Shown: positions 25,401-40,400 of the stretch, piece by piece
Numbering within the stretch: position 1 is the stretch's first letter
Layout: every line of letters begins with the position of its first letter
Assembly (NCBI GenBank): GCA_013396755.1
Contig: VWZF01005531.1
Location: 759-64,758, forward strand
Reading direction: 5' to 3'
Source: Sclerurus mexicanus
Taxonomy: Eukaryota; Chordata; Aves; Passeriformes; Furnariidae
Length of the DNA: 64,000 nucleotides
Position numbers and translations under genes: made by a program
The notes under the pieces: generated by a model
What the model was told of the DNA's origin: nothing
Database searches by the model: none
Seen by the model: the letters and a program-made list of their open reading frames with translations, nothing else

Positions 25401-28400
25401 TTTAATTTTCTTTATTTTTTAAAGAAAATTTTAATTTAAAATTCGTGTATGTTTAAGATGAACCGCATTCTAATGTTGTCGTGTTCTTACCATATCTTCA
25501 GTCACATTTTGCTTACCATATCATTATGTTTGTTTTCAGACTCACTCACTTCAGTGACAGCTGTGAATTTGCTTACCAATCAGGAGATTCCTGTAGTCAT
25601 CTCAGCAAAAGCCAATTTTGATAATTTTCTTGACACTAAAATAGGTACGTGACATCTAATGCATAAGTGGAATACTACGGTTTTCAGTTGCCGTGTTGGA
25701 GCACCAGCTACTGTTGTGATAAATCAGTGAACACAGAGGCTCTCTCCTGGATTTTGTAATTCTCTTCTTCATTAGTGAAGAAGGAAGGGAAAAGTAGCTG
25801 TGTGGAGTCTGTCTGGGGGAAGAGATTTAGAGGATGATAAGTTTAAATGGAAATATTATAAAATTAGTTCAATTAATGAGCTAAATTTGAAGATCTGCTT
25901 ATCTTAAGAAGATTACCTACAATGCATGTGTGTTTGGCTGTCTCTCCCCATCCTTAATCAAAACAGAACTGTACCATTTTTTGACAAACAACCCTAACTT
26001 CTGACTCTTTTTGTCTTGTGTTTACATGAATTATGTGCATCCTTACAGAAAAATGTTTCAGACAGTAAATGTACAAAACTTCCAAGTCTGATTTTCTCTG
26101 ATAATATTTGTATGGAGCCAGTAAAATAGTTCAGGATAGGTAATAATTATTTTCAGGCAGTCTTGGACAGTTATCTTGGCTCCTTTAAAGAAAGCATTCC
26201 CATAATTTGAGGCACCTAATTTAGAGTTCAGGATCCAGAGGTGGAGAGGGAAGAGCATTGCTAGAGGATGCTCGGTGACCTGCAGTGAGCTTCTGTTCTC
26301 AGAGCTGTGCTGTGCAGCTGCCTGGCCAGCTCCTTCCCTGCGTAGGGAGCCTATAGTGCCCCAGCTTGGGCAGCTAAGTACGTGTGCTTAGAGAATATTA
26401 TTGCCCTTCTAAGTAAAATCAGAAATAGTACTAAATTTTAAAAACAGTATCCCTTTTAATCTACACCCGCCTAGCTTTTTGTTTACTCTTGTGCTCTGCC
26501 ATGGTCTCATCTCAGCTGCACTGAGAAGGCAATGTTCTGTGCCAATCCAAACAGGAAATACTTATCCCTTTTTCCAGTACCTTCTGTATCCCTCAGCTCC
26601 TGTTTGTTGCCTTCCTGTTGGTGGTACTTCTTTCCTGTCCTGGTGCTGCTGCTTTCACCGCTGCCAGGGTTGGCTATTCTTGCACGACTGGCCTGAATGA
26701 AACCAGCTGACTGTGCAAAAATGTCTTGGACAACCCTCACAGGGCTAATGGAAATCATCCATTTGGGATGTATACCTTACTCGTAACGTGCCCACATCTT
26801 ACACTTTAGATATGAATGTGTTTTTGAGAATCTTTCCTCATGTAAGAGAAGCCAAATAATTGAGATATCTAATCTTATTTTTCCTTAAACGCTTCCAGCT
26901 TGCTCACTGGCACATACCTTGGTGTTAGTTTGTTGGACACAGCCCAGCTCTTCCTGGGAAGCTCTGGCTGCCAGCTGTTGAGCTTTGCCAGTGTGCATTA
27001 ATAGCAGCATCTTCTCAAAAGAAGGCAAACCAAAAAGTGAGACCTGCTTTTTTTTCCATTTGTGGAGCATATTGTGAAGCCACCTGTTGCAGGCTGCAGG
27101 GCTCATTGACAAATTAAGATACGTACATTATTCTATAAGCCTTGAAATGGCAAGAGTGTACATCTGCTGGAAAGATAAAATAGCAATTCCGTATTTTGCT
27201 AGTTAAGGAGTTATTTGTTACAGGGGAATTTTGCTTGATTTTCTTTAGTTATCTGCTTCCAAACTTCCACACGTTGACAGAGTTAACATATCGCAGGCAT
27301 TTCATTGCCTGAACAAAGGCAATTGTTAAACTGGTTTTGAGGGAAGCATTTTGTATGTTAATAATTCTAATGTGCTCAGCAAATATTATGAGAGTTTTTG
27401 TCTGTAGTTTTCACCAACTTGATGTTGGCATTGGCTTGTCGGAATAAGTTTCTCTGCCTTTTAAAGATGACAGCAATTGTACGAGATTGTTCAAATTATT
27501 AATTAAATTATCCCTGAAAGATGTATCTCTGTGGAAATAATAAATCTGCTAGTATCTCAGTGTTCTTTCAGAATACATGTGATAATAAAGGTAATAAATA
27601 TATTCACTCAGAGTGAAGGGTTCCCCTCCAGAGCAGAACTGTCCCAAGTAATAAGATGCAATAGGAAAGATAACACCAGGGGCCTTAAATACTGTGACTT
27701 CTGCAACTGACTTGAATACCTTCAGGAAGTCTTCTCACTACTTATATTCTGAATAGAAAATTAATCTTATTTGAATGCTTTTCCTGAGTTTATAAACAAA
27801 TCATGTCTTTGATAAGAAGTTAAAAGGATAGTAATGTTAGAGACTGTCATGTTATCATTTTAATGAATGATGAAATTAGAGAGAGATTGAATTTACTGCT
27901 GAAACAATTTCAGCTGTTTGTTTACTCTGATTCTCATATTTTCAGTTGGAATTAAAATTTGTATTTGTAAAATATATTTAGATAAAATAGCTGTATTGAA
28001 AATTCTATGATTCTATCCAAATTTTGTAGCTTTGTTTTTAATTTTTTTTTTAAATTTTTTCAGCCTTTTCTGTATTAGGACATTGATGAACATTTGAATT
28101 ACAGGGTAACTGAGAAATGCATTCATAATTATTGCTGTTTGAATTTCACTGCCTAAAGAATATGAAAACATTTTTATTGTTCTTAGATAGTTTTCTTTAA
28201 CTCCTTTGGGCAATCATAAATCATTTAAGGAGAGTGTCATAGAAACGGAATGTTTTTTCCTCAAACTGATGATTGATAACCATGTTACTGAATCCCAGAA
28301 CTGATTTATTTTTTCATCTCTTTTAGGAATTCCTAGTACTAGTGCAGAAGATGCTGCAGTAGCTAAGAGTCTGGGCATTTCTTTCACTGAAGTCATTGAG

Positions 28401-31400
28401 ACATTGCCAGATGGTTTGGAGAAGGTCATTAATTCTGCAGAGGTGTGTGTACAAGTATGGAGTTCTTTTCAGCTTAAAATAACAATACAAACTAAATCTG
28501 TTTTCTCAGGAGTGCCAAATGTTTGTGTGGTTAAAGGGATATTTCTTTTTCGTCAAGAATCAAGCCAAGCTTATGCTACCAAAGTTTTAGGAATAATTTA
28601 ATGATGAAATATGCTGCCTCTGCTGTAGCCATAAAGTTTTTTCCTTTTATACATGAGAGGAATGTTGTACTTTCCTCTGTATTGGTCAGAGTTCTATAAC
28701 GGAAACTGAATAATTTAACTTACGTTAAAAGTTGATTCTTATTCCATGATCTCAATGGATTTTTAAGTTAAATGTTAACATATTAGTCCTTTTTCCACAT
28801 ATTCACTGAAATGTGGTTTTAGGCTTTATGGGAACATATATGCCTCAAGTGCCATAGAAATCTTTAGATACAGCTCTTGAAAAAATGTCTTTGATAACAG
28901 ACACAAAGGTCACATGCTATTACATGCCAGGTAGGGTTTAAGTGGTTAAGGTGTATGTGAAAGCAAGAACAGAAAAATCTAAAATGAGCAAACTGTTTTA
29001 ACATTTGCATTTCCTCAGTCTCTACCTTATGCTGCTGATAGAATTGTGGGAGTTTTGGCATACAGCAGCTGATAGAGATATCAGCAGCAAGGGCTGAAGG
29101 GGTCTACAAGACTCTTTCTCAGCCTTGTTCTGTTCAGACCATGAAGAACATTATCCTTGAAAAAAGAGTAGCAGGTGTGTGCAAAGTCTCTTGGATAGGA
29201 GGATGTTAAGCAGTGGGAAGGTGGAAATTATTACAAGGCTCATAAACGTTGACTCTCAGAAATAGCATTTATGAGTTCTTTTGTCTGTTCTTGCATTTCC
29301 ACTGACAGCAAGTATGACTTTTTCTCTCTTCTTCTGCTTCCCTTTTTTTTCTCTTTTCTCAATCAGATCACCGGCATGACTCGGCAGGAGGCTTTAAAAG
29401 CTATTACTCAGCAGGCCAAAAATAAAAGGATAGGTGGAGAGCTCACGAGTGACAAGCTAAGAGACTGGTTAATCTCTCGGCAGCGCTACTGGGGCACACC
29501 AATTCCCATCGTTCACTGCCGGGCGTGCGGCGCTGTCCCCGTACCCTATGAAGACTTACCTGTGGTGTTGCCCAATGTAACCACCTTCACAGGAAAGGGA
29601 GCCTCTCCTTTAGAAAGTGCTCCAGAATGGGTGAACTGTTCCTGTCCAAGGTAAGCAAATGCTGCATTTGCGGCTGTGCACCCACCTCTTTCTCGTGCTC
29701 TGTCCCTAAGTGTTGGCAGCTGACTGCTCTGAGACAGGATGCTGCTCCAAAATGATGTTTAGGCTGACCCGGCACAGGGATTTTTTCTTTGTATATTCTG
29801 TAAAACTCCTTGTTTTGCAACACAAGCACCCAAGGCTATTTTTTCATATACAAGCTGAAGCAAAACTCACTGGTTTTAAGTTTGAGAAAATTAAAAAGGA
29901 AAAACAGGTTTTCTTCCTGCTTCCCATTTCTTAACAGCATTTCTCACTTCATTTACTGCGGTTAATTATCTTTCACCACCACTGTTCATGTAAAGATTAT
30001 AATGATTACTGAATTATGTCCTTTTGTTAAGGAAACTAACATTGTGTTCATCTTCTCGCAATAGTCCAACAATAAAATGTTCCCTCAGCTATATAAATCT
30101 TCATCGTGAAGAATTACATTCACTATACATTACAGATAACAGCATGTAATTCAGATTGAAGGAGATAGTAAGGATATGCATCTTGTCAATGCTGTAATCC
30201 TTATTGTTTGTAGTCTGGCTTTTTAAGAAATGAAACAGCCCAAATTAAGTAGTGAGAGATATGTTGTGAAGACCAGTTGGGTAATCCTGAGAGCTGCTTA
30301 GATACTCTGTACACTGAAGTTTGCATGTGGGTTCTGTGGAAGGAACTGGGAGAACATGAGCTATCCCATGAAAGAGAAGTCTTTCATCAACAGTGCAATA
30401 CAATGCTGCTGCTAACAGCCTGACCCATGGGAAGTACATTACCAGGCTGCCAGGCAGGGCAGTCAGACACAAAAATAGCAATGGGGCTCTGCTTACAATG
30501 CAGCAGGTTCACAACATCTAATTTTATTTTAATATTCGAAAGGTAGAATATCAGTGGGATTTTAATTTCTGTGCTACTTATGCAGTTCCGTGGTTCTTTG
30601 GGAACATGTATTTTGATCTCTGCTGATAACATGTATTTTTTTGCAAAGAGACATTTACTCCTGTGTTTCTGCATAGAAAATTTCTTCTCAGATGTGCCTA
30701 TTGAAATTGCATATAGTAGTGTATTTTAAAGTGCAGCTTTTGCAATGAAGCCTTACCAAATATGATCCACAGGTTTAATAAAACCCCCCAAAATGCCTTG
30801 GTCTACAATTCCTAATTTCAATGGAAAAATTGTCCTGGTGCGACTGAAAGTCACTGTCTGCACTCTTAGCTTTCCCCACAGTCTTAATTAAAAATGATCT
30901 TGTTATTTACCAGGCAATAACATACTTCTGTTATATAGCAAATCCTGATTGTTTCTGGATAGTTATTGTGCCCCACTTAGAAATTAATCAAGGGTATTTG
31001 TTTAGTCTGAAATAAAGACACACAAGATTAGTTTCTTAGCCTAAAATGTGGTAGTTTGCTGCAATTAACCCTTTTTTTTAACCTTTATTTGGCTTCTTAA
31101 TTCTCACCTATTTGGCAGCTATCTTCAGTATTGCTCATCCACGTCTTCTACAGTTTCAAATCCTTTGAGCTATTACTTTTACGTGATAGTAATCTTTGCT
31201 TTTCTTTGCTCTGAGAAGTTACATCATCCCTTCCTTTAGTCCTTCTTTCCAGTAATAGTTTTTTTATTAGTTGCATTTAATATCTAGAATTAATAAGGAA
31301 AGCCAGATGGAAAGATACAACAGTCTCTGAGTATTTGAGTGACAATAATGTTAGCAATCATAAATGGGAGGAGATGCCCAAGTTATTCATTGCTATACAG

Positions 31401-34400
31401 ATCCAGGTAATTGTGTTAGTCGTCTGAAGACTGTCTAATGAGATTACTGTATTGTGCTTGTAATCACAATATTGTTATAAATTGTATAAACTTTGAAAGA
31501 TGCCCATACTGTCTCTGTGTTAGTGAGCCATGTCCATTTAGAGCACAGAGGCATGAAGCAGATGTAATTATGATTCAATGATTGTAAAGTATTCTTGCTT
31601 TTGACTCAAAAGCCATTCTGTTTCAATGCAATACAGTATTCTTTTACTTTGACCAAGTCTTTGCTTATATGTACAATGTAATAAAATGGTTATTCTATGC
31701 TAAAAAGCAGTTAGAAGTAAAATTCCTTTACTACAGTATTTCTATTGGAATAAGAACTTGCTGGTAGAGAATGATGAGGGGCAGAGTCAGAGTGAGGGAA
31801 AATGCTAAGTGGTGATGCTCTCATAAACATGTCTTGGCCAGCCAGGCTGAAGTATCAGGCAGACAGGCAGATACATGTTGCAGCTCAGTCATCAAGCCTG
31901 ATCAGAGACTAAATTTGCAGTTGGAAAATATTGCCCATCCCCATTTACTATGTATACTTATTACACATATGCATACAAGTATGAACTGCACACATTCCTT
32001 ACATATAGCCAGTGGCATTTATATATGAGTGTCACAGGTTGCAAAGTTTCACTGGTGATAGAATAATCTCACTGTTCGAACAGTAAGAGTTTTAGGAGGG
32101 ATCATTTACAGCAAATGGAAGTTTATTAAGTGGGATTATTGGCTCCTACAAACAATTAATATTCAAGGAGAGGTTACCAGAAAGTAACCTGAGCTTCTAG
32201 AATCTATTTTAAAACTGTTTCTCAGGGTTGCCAATATAATTACAAGCAAAAATCAATTTGTGTAATCACAAATTAAAATTGTCCTACAAGGTCTAGGAGA
32301 GATTTGTTACATATCAGAGAAAGCTGAAATTAAACTAAGTTAATTTTTTTTTCTAGAGATAATAAATGGAATCTGAAAAGACCTTTTTGTACAGACAATC
32401 AGTGAGAGGCAACTGCCTGCTTCTTCTGCTAAATGTTTATAAAATTATTTGTCTGCTGGTACCCAGCAAGTGTGATATATTCTCAGTACCCATTAACTTT
32501 ATGGCAAAGTATGCTTGTCTGTGCTTTTTTTCTTTTAAAATGGCAATTCTAAAAAATTCCAGGAACATAAGATCAAGAAGGCTGTCCAGTGTGGTTCCAT
32601 CTTCAACTATTGCTGCATGGGATGGGTGTTCAGGCATCTTTTTTATCTGTATTTTATGTATTTTGGGAGGGAGAAGGAAGAAGTCGGCCCTATTATTGTT
32701 GTTGAACTTTTTCTGTCACTCTCCAGACTGGTTCAGACCCCTTCAGTTTTCAACTACCCTGTCCATGGTGGTTTTTTAACAAGCTTGTCACTTCCCTAAA
32801 CCCAGCTTTTCTCCTTCTGTCTTGCTCAGGTGTAAGGCGGCAGCACGGCGAGAAGTCGATACCATGGATACTTTTGTTGATTCCGCTTGGTACTACCTGA
32901 GGTACACTGACCCTCACAACACAGACAGGTGAGGGCACAGGGCCATCGGGGGCAAGCCCTCTTCACAGAAAGAAGGGAAGGAAGAGACCAGACACTGCTG
33001 CTTCCAGCTCCTAAATGCCTTTGCAGAAGCTGTAAACCCCTGTACTGCCCTCATTATGTGCCAGTTATGTGTTTTGATATTGGCAGCACTAGTTTAGTTA
33101 AACTGAAGAAAAATCTTGTGCAAACACTTTTAGTTCATGCTAATTTTAATTATTTTCTAGGGATAGCATGAATATATTAGTATTATTATTACTGAGTTAG
33201 GCAGATTGCTTCCTCTCCAGTGACACTTTGAAGTATTTTTTCTTGCGTGGACAAGAGGGGCTTTTCCAGAAGGTGAAGAAGAAACAGTCAGGTGTAACAC
33301 CCAGCTGTCAAAGTAAGAGCATAGCGTAGCTAAATCTGTTTTATATTGAAATGAGACTATTTATATGGTCTTCTGCAATAAATTGCTACCTGTATTTTAT
33401 TTAGTTAGTTTTTTAGCTAAGCTAGCACATGTAAACCCTTCATTTCCATAAGCCATGTTTCACTGGTCTACAATTCACGAGATTGACTCTGTTGTTTTTG
33501 GAACCCTATGAACAAGTTAGCTTTGATTTGTTCCACTAAAGACATGAATCCCACATCCATTATTCGCTTCTGAGCTGATCTGTGAGGAAAAAAGTGTTGC
33601 TATTACAAAAACTACAGATGGAATAGTCAGACAGACTGGCAAAACAAGTAGGTTTGTTAGAACAGGGCCATAGAGAAGAACTTCTATGCAAATGGTATTT
33701 TGCAGGCAAAAGCCCATTACAAGAGACATGGTAACATGTAATGAAGGAGTAAGCACTGCTGGGAAACCATGCAGGTGACCTCCAGCGACATAGTAGATAT
33801 CCTGTAAATGACAAATTTACTGTCATTTCACCGAGTTTCCTTCAGTTGGAGTGCAGTGACCCATCGGACTCTACAGAAGGTTCTGCATCCTTAAACTGCG
33901 TCATTGCCCCCTAATGGCAACAATGCAAACTTCCGATTGAACAAAACAGCTGTGGACATGTCGTTTGTCTTTCACTTTAATCTATTTGTATATAAAACTT
34001 GATAAATGCTAAAAAATTTAAAGCTAGCCACAGGGTATTTATTAAAAAAAATCGTTCAAAGAGCAAGCAAATGTTTTCATCACTTTCTTAGGTAATGTAT
34101 GTGAAGTCTTAGTTGTTTGCCTGAAATATAGGAAAATAATGTTTGTGGATCTGCATTTCAGTGGAAATTAAGTTTTTGTCTATAATAAGCATTTCACTTC
34201 TTAAAAAATTACAAAGATCTGATAGCAAAATGAAAGTTTTATTACACATATATTGCTTTTGGTAAACAGTGTTTTCCAGTCAAGTATGATGAGCTACTTT
34301 AGTGGAGTTGATTTTTCTTTTCCACATTGTATTTCTTCTGTGATTGTGTCTTTTCAGGCCCTTTAGTAGTGACTTAGCAGACTATTGGATGCCTGTGGAT

Positions 34401-37400
34401 TTGTACATCGGGGGAAAGGAGCATGCAGTTATGCACTTATTCTACGCAAGGTTTTTCAGCCATTTTTGCCATGATCTAAAGATGACAAAATACAAGTAAG
34501 CCTTATATATTTCTGTGAAAATCTTCCATATTTCATTTGACTAGCAAAAGTGTTAGTGGATATTGTTGTGATAGTAGGACATTACATTGAATAAGCCTGA
34601 GTTTTCCTACTTTGCCAGGACTCAGTTTCTCACAGTCAGTTGCACTTTCTGTATGTGTACATACATAACATTTTTAGTGCAAGAGTATTAACTGGCGCAG
34701 AGCAAGTGATAAAATGTTGCTGTGGATTTCCAGCCTGCAAAAGCATGCATAAACTATCTGCAGATACATTGAAAAGAGCATCAAGGAAAACATTGGTTTG
34801 AGGCAAAATCAGACAAAGAGCCTAAGTAGCATAGGACAGTCTTTGCCTTGACCTTTCCTGTCAAGGTCTCTGCTTAGTAGGAGAGTTTGAAGGAGAGAGA
34901 TACTACCCAGTATTGAGTAGGATCGAGTTAGGGATCACTTAAGTAACCTAGACACATACAAGTTCCGGGCACATGAAAGACAAGGTGACTGGGAATAGCC
35001 ACCATGGATTTACTGAGAGGAAATTATGCCCATCTTAATCTGCCTTCCATCTATGGTGAGATGATTCCTTCTGTGGATGAGGAGAGAGCTGTGCATATCT
35101 TTTACCATGACTTTAACAAGGGTCTTAACAAGTTCTCCCACGACATCTTGTAGTCCGACTGGGGAGATAGAGACTGAGTGGGTGGACTGCAGCATGGATG
35201 GAAAAGCTGTCTGGAGCATAAGGTTCAAAGGATCACTGTTCAAAGTTAGCTGTTTGCAAGTGGTATTCCTCAGGAGACACCTCTGAGACTGGTTGTGTTT
35301 TAGACCTTCAGCAACAACCTGGGCAGTGCAACAAAGTGCTCACCCTCAACAAGTCCATTATGACTGCACACTCAGAGAAGCCACTGGTACTCTGCGTGGC
35401 AGGGCTGCTGTGAAGAGGGCTTTGATGAGGGGAGAAGCAAGTCTGAAGTGCTGACAGTGATCTGGATTGGACATGGAGCAGATTACCCACAGAACTGGGA
35501 CTGCGCCCTCTGTGTGGGGAGGATTGCAACAGAGAAGTGCTTTAGGGGTCATGATGAACAGCAAGTTACATGTGAGTCAGCAGTTGTTCCACTGCATTAG
35601 CAAAACCATGTCCAGCTTTGGTTATCTCTGCTCATCATTCAGGAAGGCACATCTGGAATAATGTGTCTAGTTTTGAGCCATCCCCCCTTATCCCCCTTCC
35701 CAGTATGAGGGACATTGTCAAACTGAAGAGGATCTAGTGGAGGAGCACTAAGATATTCAGGGGTTGCAGCATAAGGCATGGGAGGAGAGTCTAAGGGAGC
35801 TGAGCGTGTTCCCCATAGAGAGGAGAAGGCCAAGGGGGAAATTTAATTGCAGTCTACTGCTGCTTAAGGGAGGCTTATAGAGCCAGAGTCTTCTCAGAGA
35901 TGTACAGAGAAAGGAAAGGGTTGCAGCAAGGTTCATCTGGACAGCAGAAATATGGTTTGGACAGTGAAGATGATGAGACTGGAATGATTTGACCAGAGAC
36001 ATTGTGGAATGTCTGTCATCAGATGTTTTCGAAACTCAGCTGGATGGGACCCTGAGCAACCTGAAGTTAGGTGTGATGTGAGAAAAGAGTTGCACCAAAT
36101 GACTTCTACAGGTCCCTTCCAACCTGCATTATTCTAAAGACTCTGTGATTCTGCAGCTCTATTAATTTGGAATGTGTTTTGTTCAGACTCAACTGTGACA
36201 GAGCAGTAGCACAAAAGCTGTGTATGTAGTGTAGGGTGGTCTAAATATGGTATATTGCAGAAAAAAAATCTTAACTTCAATTTAAAAAAAAAGAAAAAAT
36301 CCTTAGGAAGCACTTTGTCCAGTGCCAAGAGGATAAAAAAATCAAAATTGCTTTCTGTAGAAGCAGTTTGCAGGACTGTGCAGAAGTCCTTTGGTGGCAA
36401 TACAATTGCAAGAACTGTTGCATATGTGAAGGTATGTTAGAGCATTGCCCTGAGGCTCGGTTGTATGAGCTGCTTAGATGTGTGCTCAGACTGCAAGATG
36501 GTTGTAACAAGGTCATCCTCGTGCACTAAGTTGTTGCTGTGCTTTAGCTCTATGCACACTGCTGCATTAGGTGCTTTGAAGCCATGAAGTCAAATTAAGA
36601 TTTTGTTTTGATAGGAAAATTATAACTCCTTTATAAATATTATCCTATGCTTTAAAAGTTTTAGCACTGGTCAGAAGCCACTTTTGCTTAGTCTTCTGTT
36701 TGAACTGCTGGTCTCAGAGATTGGAAAAATGTAATTAGAAACAATAGGCTTATTGTTTAGGAAGCTCAAACTCTTGGTTTCAAAGGCCACAGCTTCAGGG
36801 GAAAACGCTAAAATGTTAAAAAACACTGCCCCCTTGTGCATTTTCAATCTTTCTCTACTAGCTCGGGTTTTGTTCACTAATTAAATTAAGAAAATTCTGC
36901 TGTATCTCAGTTAATGAGAGTTGCCACTGTTAAAAGTGTTATCTAGCATCCTTACAAATTTTTTTGACTCCCCTATTTATCTGTAGTAATTTTTCATTTT
37001 GCTAGGCTTTCTTCATGGCAATTTTGATTGTTAGGTTCCTATCCTCTGACTTTCAAATCCACTGAAATATTTCCTGCTAGTCTTTAATTCTGTACTAATG
37101 GCTATTAGTATAATAATGTGGCTGAAAACAGATGTTAAAATTTCATAGTGTAGATTTTCAAGGCAATCTCTTCAAATGTGAGGCAATGATTACTATTATA
37201 GAAATATTACATACAGCATGTATAACATTTACAGACATCATACATCCTTTCATAAGGAATGAGAGTGTTTGTAGGCATTTAAAATTGTAAAGATGTCAAT
37301 ATAGCTTAAATATCCTCCGAAGATGAGGCACAATCTTTTATTTCATTTTTTAATGCATTGGACTGAAGCTGGTGGGAACTGTTGCTCATTTCCTCTGTAA

Positions 37401-40400
37401 TGACAAGGCAGAATAAATGGCACCCTCTGGGTATTCGTCCATGTGATATCAAATTAAGCCCAAATTGATGCCAATTTGTTTTAGCAATCTGGTCTGTAAA
37501 GTGCATTGGTTCTATAATTAATTCACAAGGCAGTGAGCCCTCCCAGCTGTGACCACCACTGGAGAGGGGCCAGGGAGGCAGCTGGGCCAGCAAACTCCTC
37601 ATGTGGTCCAGCCTAATCCACCACGGCGAGTGTGGGCTGACACACTCGGGTGCACCTGCTCAACTGTGTCACTGCAAGGACCAGTTACACAGGCTTTGGT
37701 TCTTCCCTAGACTTCAGGAATCAGTTCTGCCTGATGAATAATTGGAAATGGAATCTAGCACATTCTCTCTGAAGCATTATAAAGCAATAAAAAAGTTTAT
37801 TGTTGCTGCTAAATCAGCAGATTTGACTGTGATAGAGAGCAAATCTGCTGAGTAAGAAGGCACCTTTTTCATATAACTGTGTTACAGAATAAAAGAAGAT
37901 ATGTGTGTCACAGAAATAGCTTATTCTGTGAAGGAAGGTCTTGTCTTCACTCCAGGGCACAGCAACAGGCTCTCTCAGTCTCTCTAAAGGTGCATGGTGC
38001 AAATACATGCCATCAGCTCCCTTGCTAGGGCTATCCCTTCTTCTGAAACAACTCTTTATCACTGTGGAAGTCTCCACAGAGTCCTTCCAGCCAGGTCATT
38101 TGTAATTGGATTGAAAGTCCTGCTGGTCACCTTGCACAGAGGAAAGCAAGAAGCATGAGGACATGGCACTGAGCAGGAATTCCTGATCTGTCAGTCATAC
38201 TTGCTCTACCATGCACTGGGGATGCTGTATAGAGAGATGGGTCTATCACAGATATAAAGCTGTAGATGAGCATTACAGAAAGGAAGAAGTTGGATTACAC
38301 GCTTCATGGCAAGCACAGCTGATCCTTTTCAGAGGTGTCAAACAGACTTTGCAGGTGGGACATACAGCATGATCAAAAGCAAGGTCTCAGTGCCCACATT
38401 CCAGCATGAGCATATACCAACTTCACAGGCAGGTGAAGGCTTATCCCATTCCAGCACACTTACAATCTGAAATGTGATCAAACATTCAAAGAAACTCCAG
38501 GTACCTCTCCATTTCCTGTGCCAGTAATGTCAGTGTGTCTGAAGATGGCTTAATTTTCTTTCTTCACAGTGGTTCGGATCAGGAGGTGTTTATGATGCCA
38601 TGACTGGGTGCTGCAGTATTTAGATCAGAATTCTCTCACCCCTGCTGTGCTGTGGCCCCTTGGCAGTTCCCTTCTGCAGCCAAGCATTGCTGTCTTTGAA
38701 GGGGAAGGTTTGAGGTGTGCACTTTTATTCACATAAATCCAAGTGTAAGTGTAACTCTGCATGTGAACATGAGATGGAGCCACCACAGCACTGGCAAAAT
38801 CACTGTGTTTTAGGAGACATTCAGTGCAGGGTTTAATTTGTTTCTGAGCCCTGTGTGTTAGACAGGCTCTGGCTTTCTCATTTTGGGCATGTCTCCCACT
38901 AGGAACATGTGGGGGGGGGGGGTTTCCCCCCCATACTTAGTATTGTATTTTGTATTGCATTTTTGTAGCCTCTGTCAGCATAAACAAAAATAAGAAATGT
39001 TCATTCCCGCTTTCAGCTTTTAATAACTTGGCGTATGATCTGAACTAACTGTTTGTCATTAAAAAGAAGTGTTCCTTGAAAAATCACTTCCAGTGAAAAG
39101 CCCTGTCTGATTTGGATGGTCTGGCTACCTCATTAGCTTTATTTTAGATAGCAGGAAGTGTAGCTATTTTAATAACTGTTTGAGATCTTAAACAGACTGA
39201 AGTACTCAATGATAGGGAGGGAAATTATTTTTATTTTTCCTTGGTGTAATGTCTTTAGTTTGTAGAAGCAGCTTACCCTGAACTGTTATCTCCTGAAGCA
39301 ATTTCCCACCATTGTTGTTGATAGGATTGCAAAGTCTTTGCTCGAAATTTTCACCCTCTAATTCACTTGTATAATTTGCTGATAATTTTTTTAAATTTCA
39401 GATTATTTTTGCATCTTATTTTTAAAATACTTTTTCTTGTTTGTACTGTGTAAATTTCACTCAATTTCTCATCTCCTTAAGTTTTTTATTTCTAAACAAC
39501 AAGATTTTTCAGGCAACCTGTGAAATATTGTCTACCAAATATTTGTAAGAGGGGTTCGAATTGCTGCTCTTAACATTGCTGGTAAAACCAAGTGGCCCAG
39601 CAGAGACTCATCCTTTGTGACTGAATGATACATCGATATGTGCCAGTACTTGCACAATATTAAGAAGTACACAAAACATGCAAGGAAGGAAGCTCATGTT
39701 CAAACATGAATATTTTGAAGATAAAATATGAAGCCTGTCACTTTCTCTCCCCCAATTTAGGGGTTTGTTTTCAGATACATCGTTACATCAGAGTCATCTA
39801 AAGGGTTTAATAACTAGTACTTGGAAGATACCCGCTTTAATACAGTGAAAATGTGCATAATTGTTGTATCATTTGATAATGTTTAACTGTATTATTAAAT
39901 AGATTACTGTGGTTTAAATCATGAGATAAATTGTCATATAACTTGTATTTTCTAATGTAAAGTACTAAATTCTAAAAAGTGAATAGTGTTTTCGATTGTT
40001 ACTTTTTTGTACATGTGAAGTCTGCTTTTACTATTTCTTCTTTAGATGGATTTATTCTAACGTTTTATGAAATAGTAAATAGGAGTGATACATCCTTTTT
40101 ACATAAGTTGTTTTGTACATATTTGAGGCTTCTTTAGATGTGTGGAGAATTGAGATTGCTTAAGCTGAGCACAGATGTGAGCACTAGGAGGTGCAAGTCA
40201 GTAGTACCCAGCACTGAGTGCAATAGTGCCCTCCAAGGCTCTTTTAGCCCTATCATACATGCTTTTGATGAGAGTTTACTCTCCTGGATGTAAATTTTGC
40301 TAGAAAAGTAAAGTTTTGATGTTCAAGATGCTAAAAAATTGATGCACTGACATACAAACTTTCCAGCACTGCATACAGTCTTGTCTAGTGCATTTTTCTC

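Noticed and set aside
28000..28016. CR1 3' terminal repeat AATTCTATGATTCTAT
   Set aside because: Only the terminal-like motif is present with no CR1 body, so chance is as likely.
32366..32779. 137-codon plus-strand ORF before an exon
   Set aside because: It includes the polypyrimidine region of the intron and shows no recognisable content.
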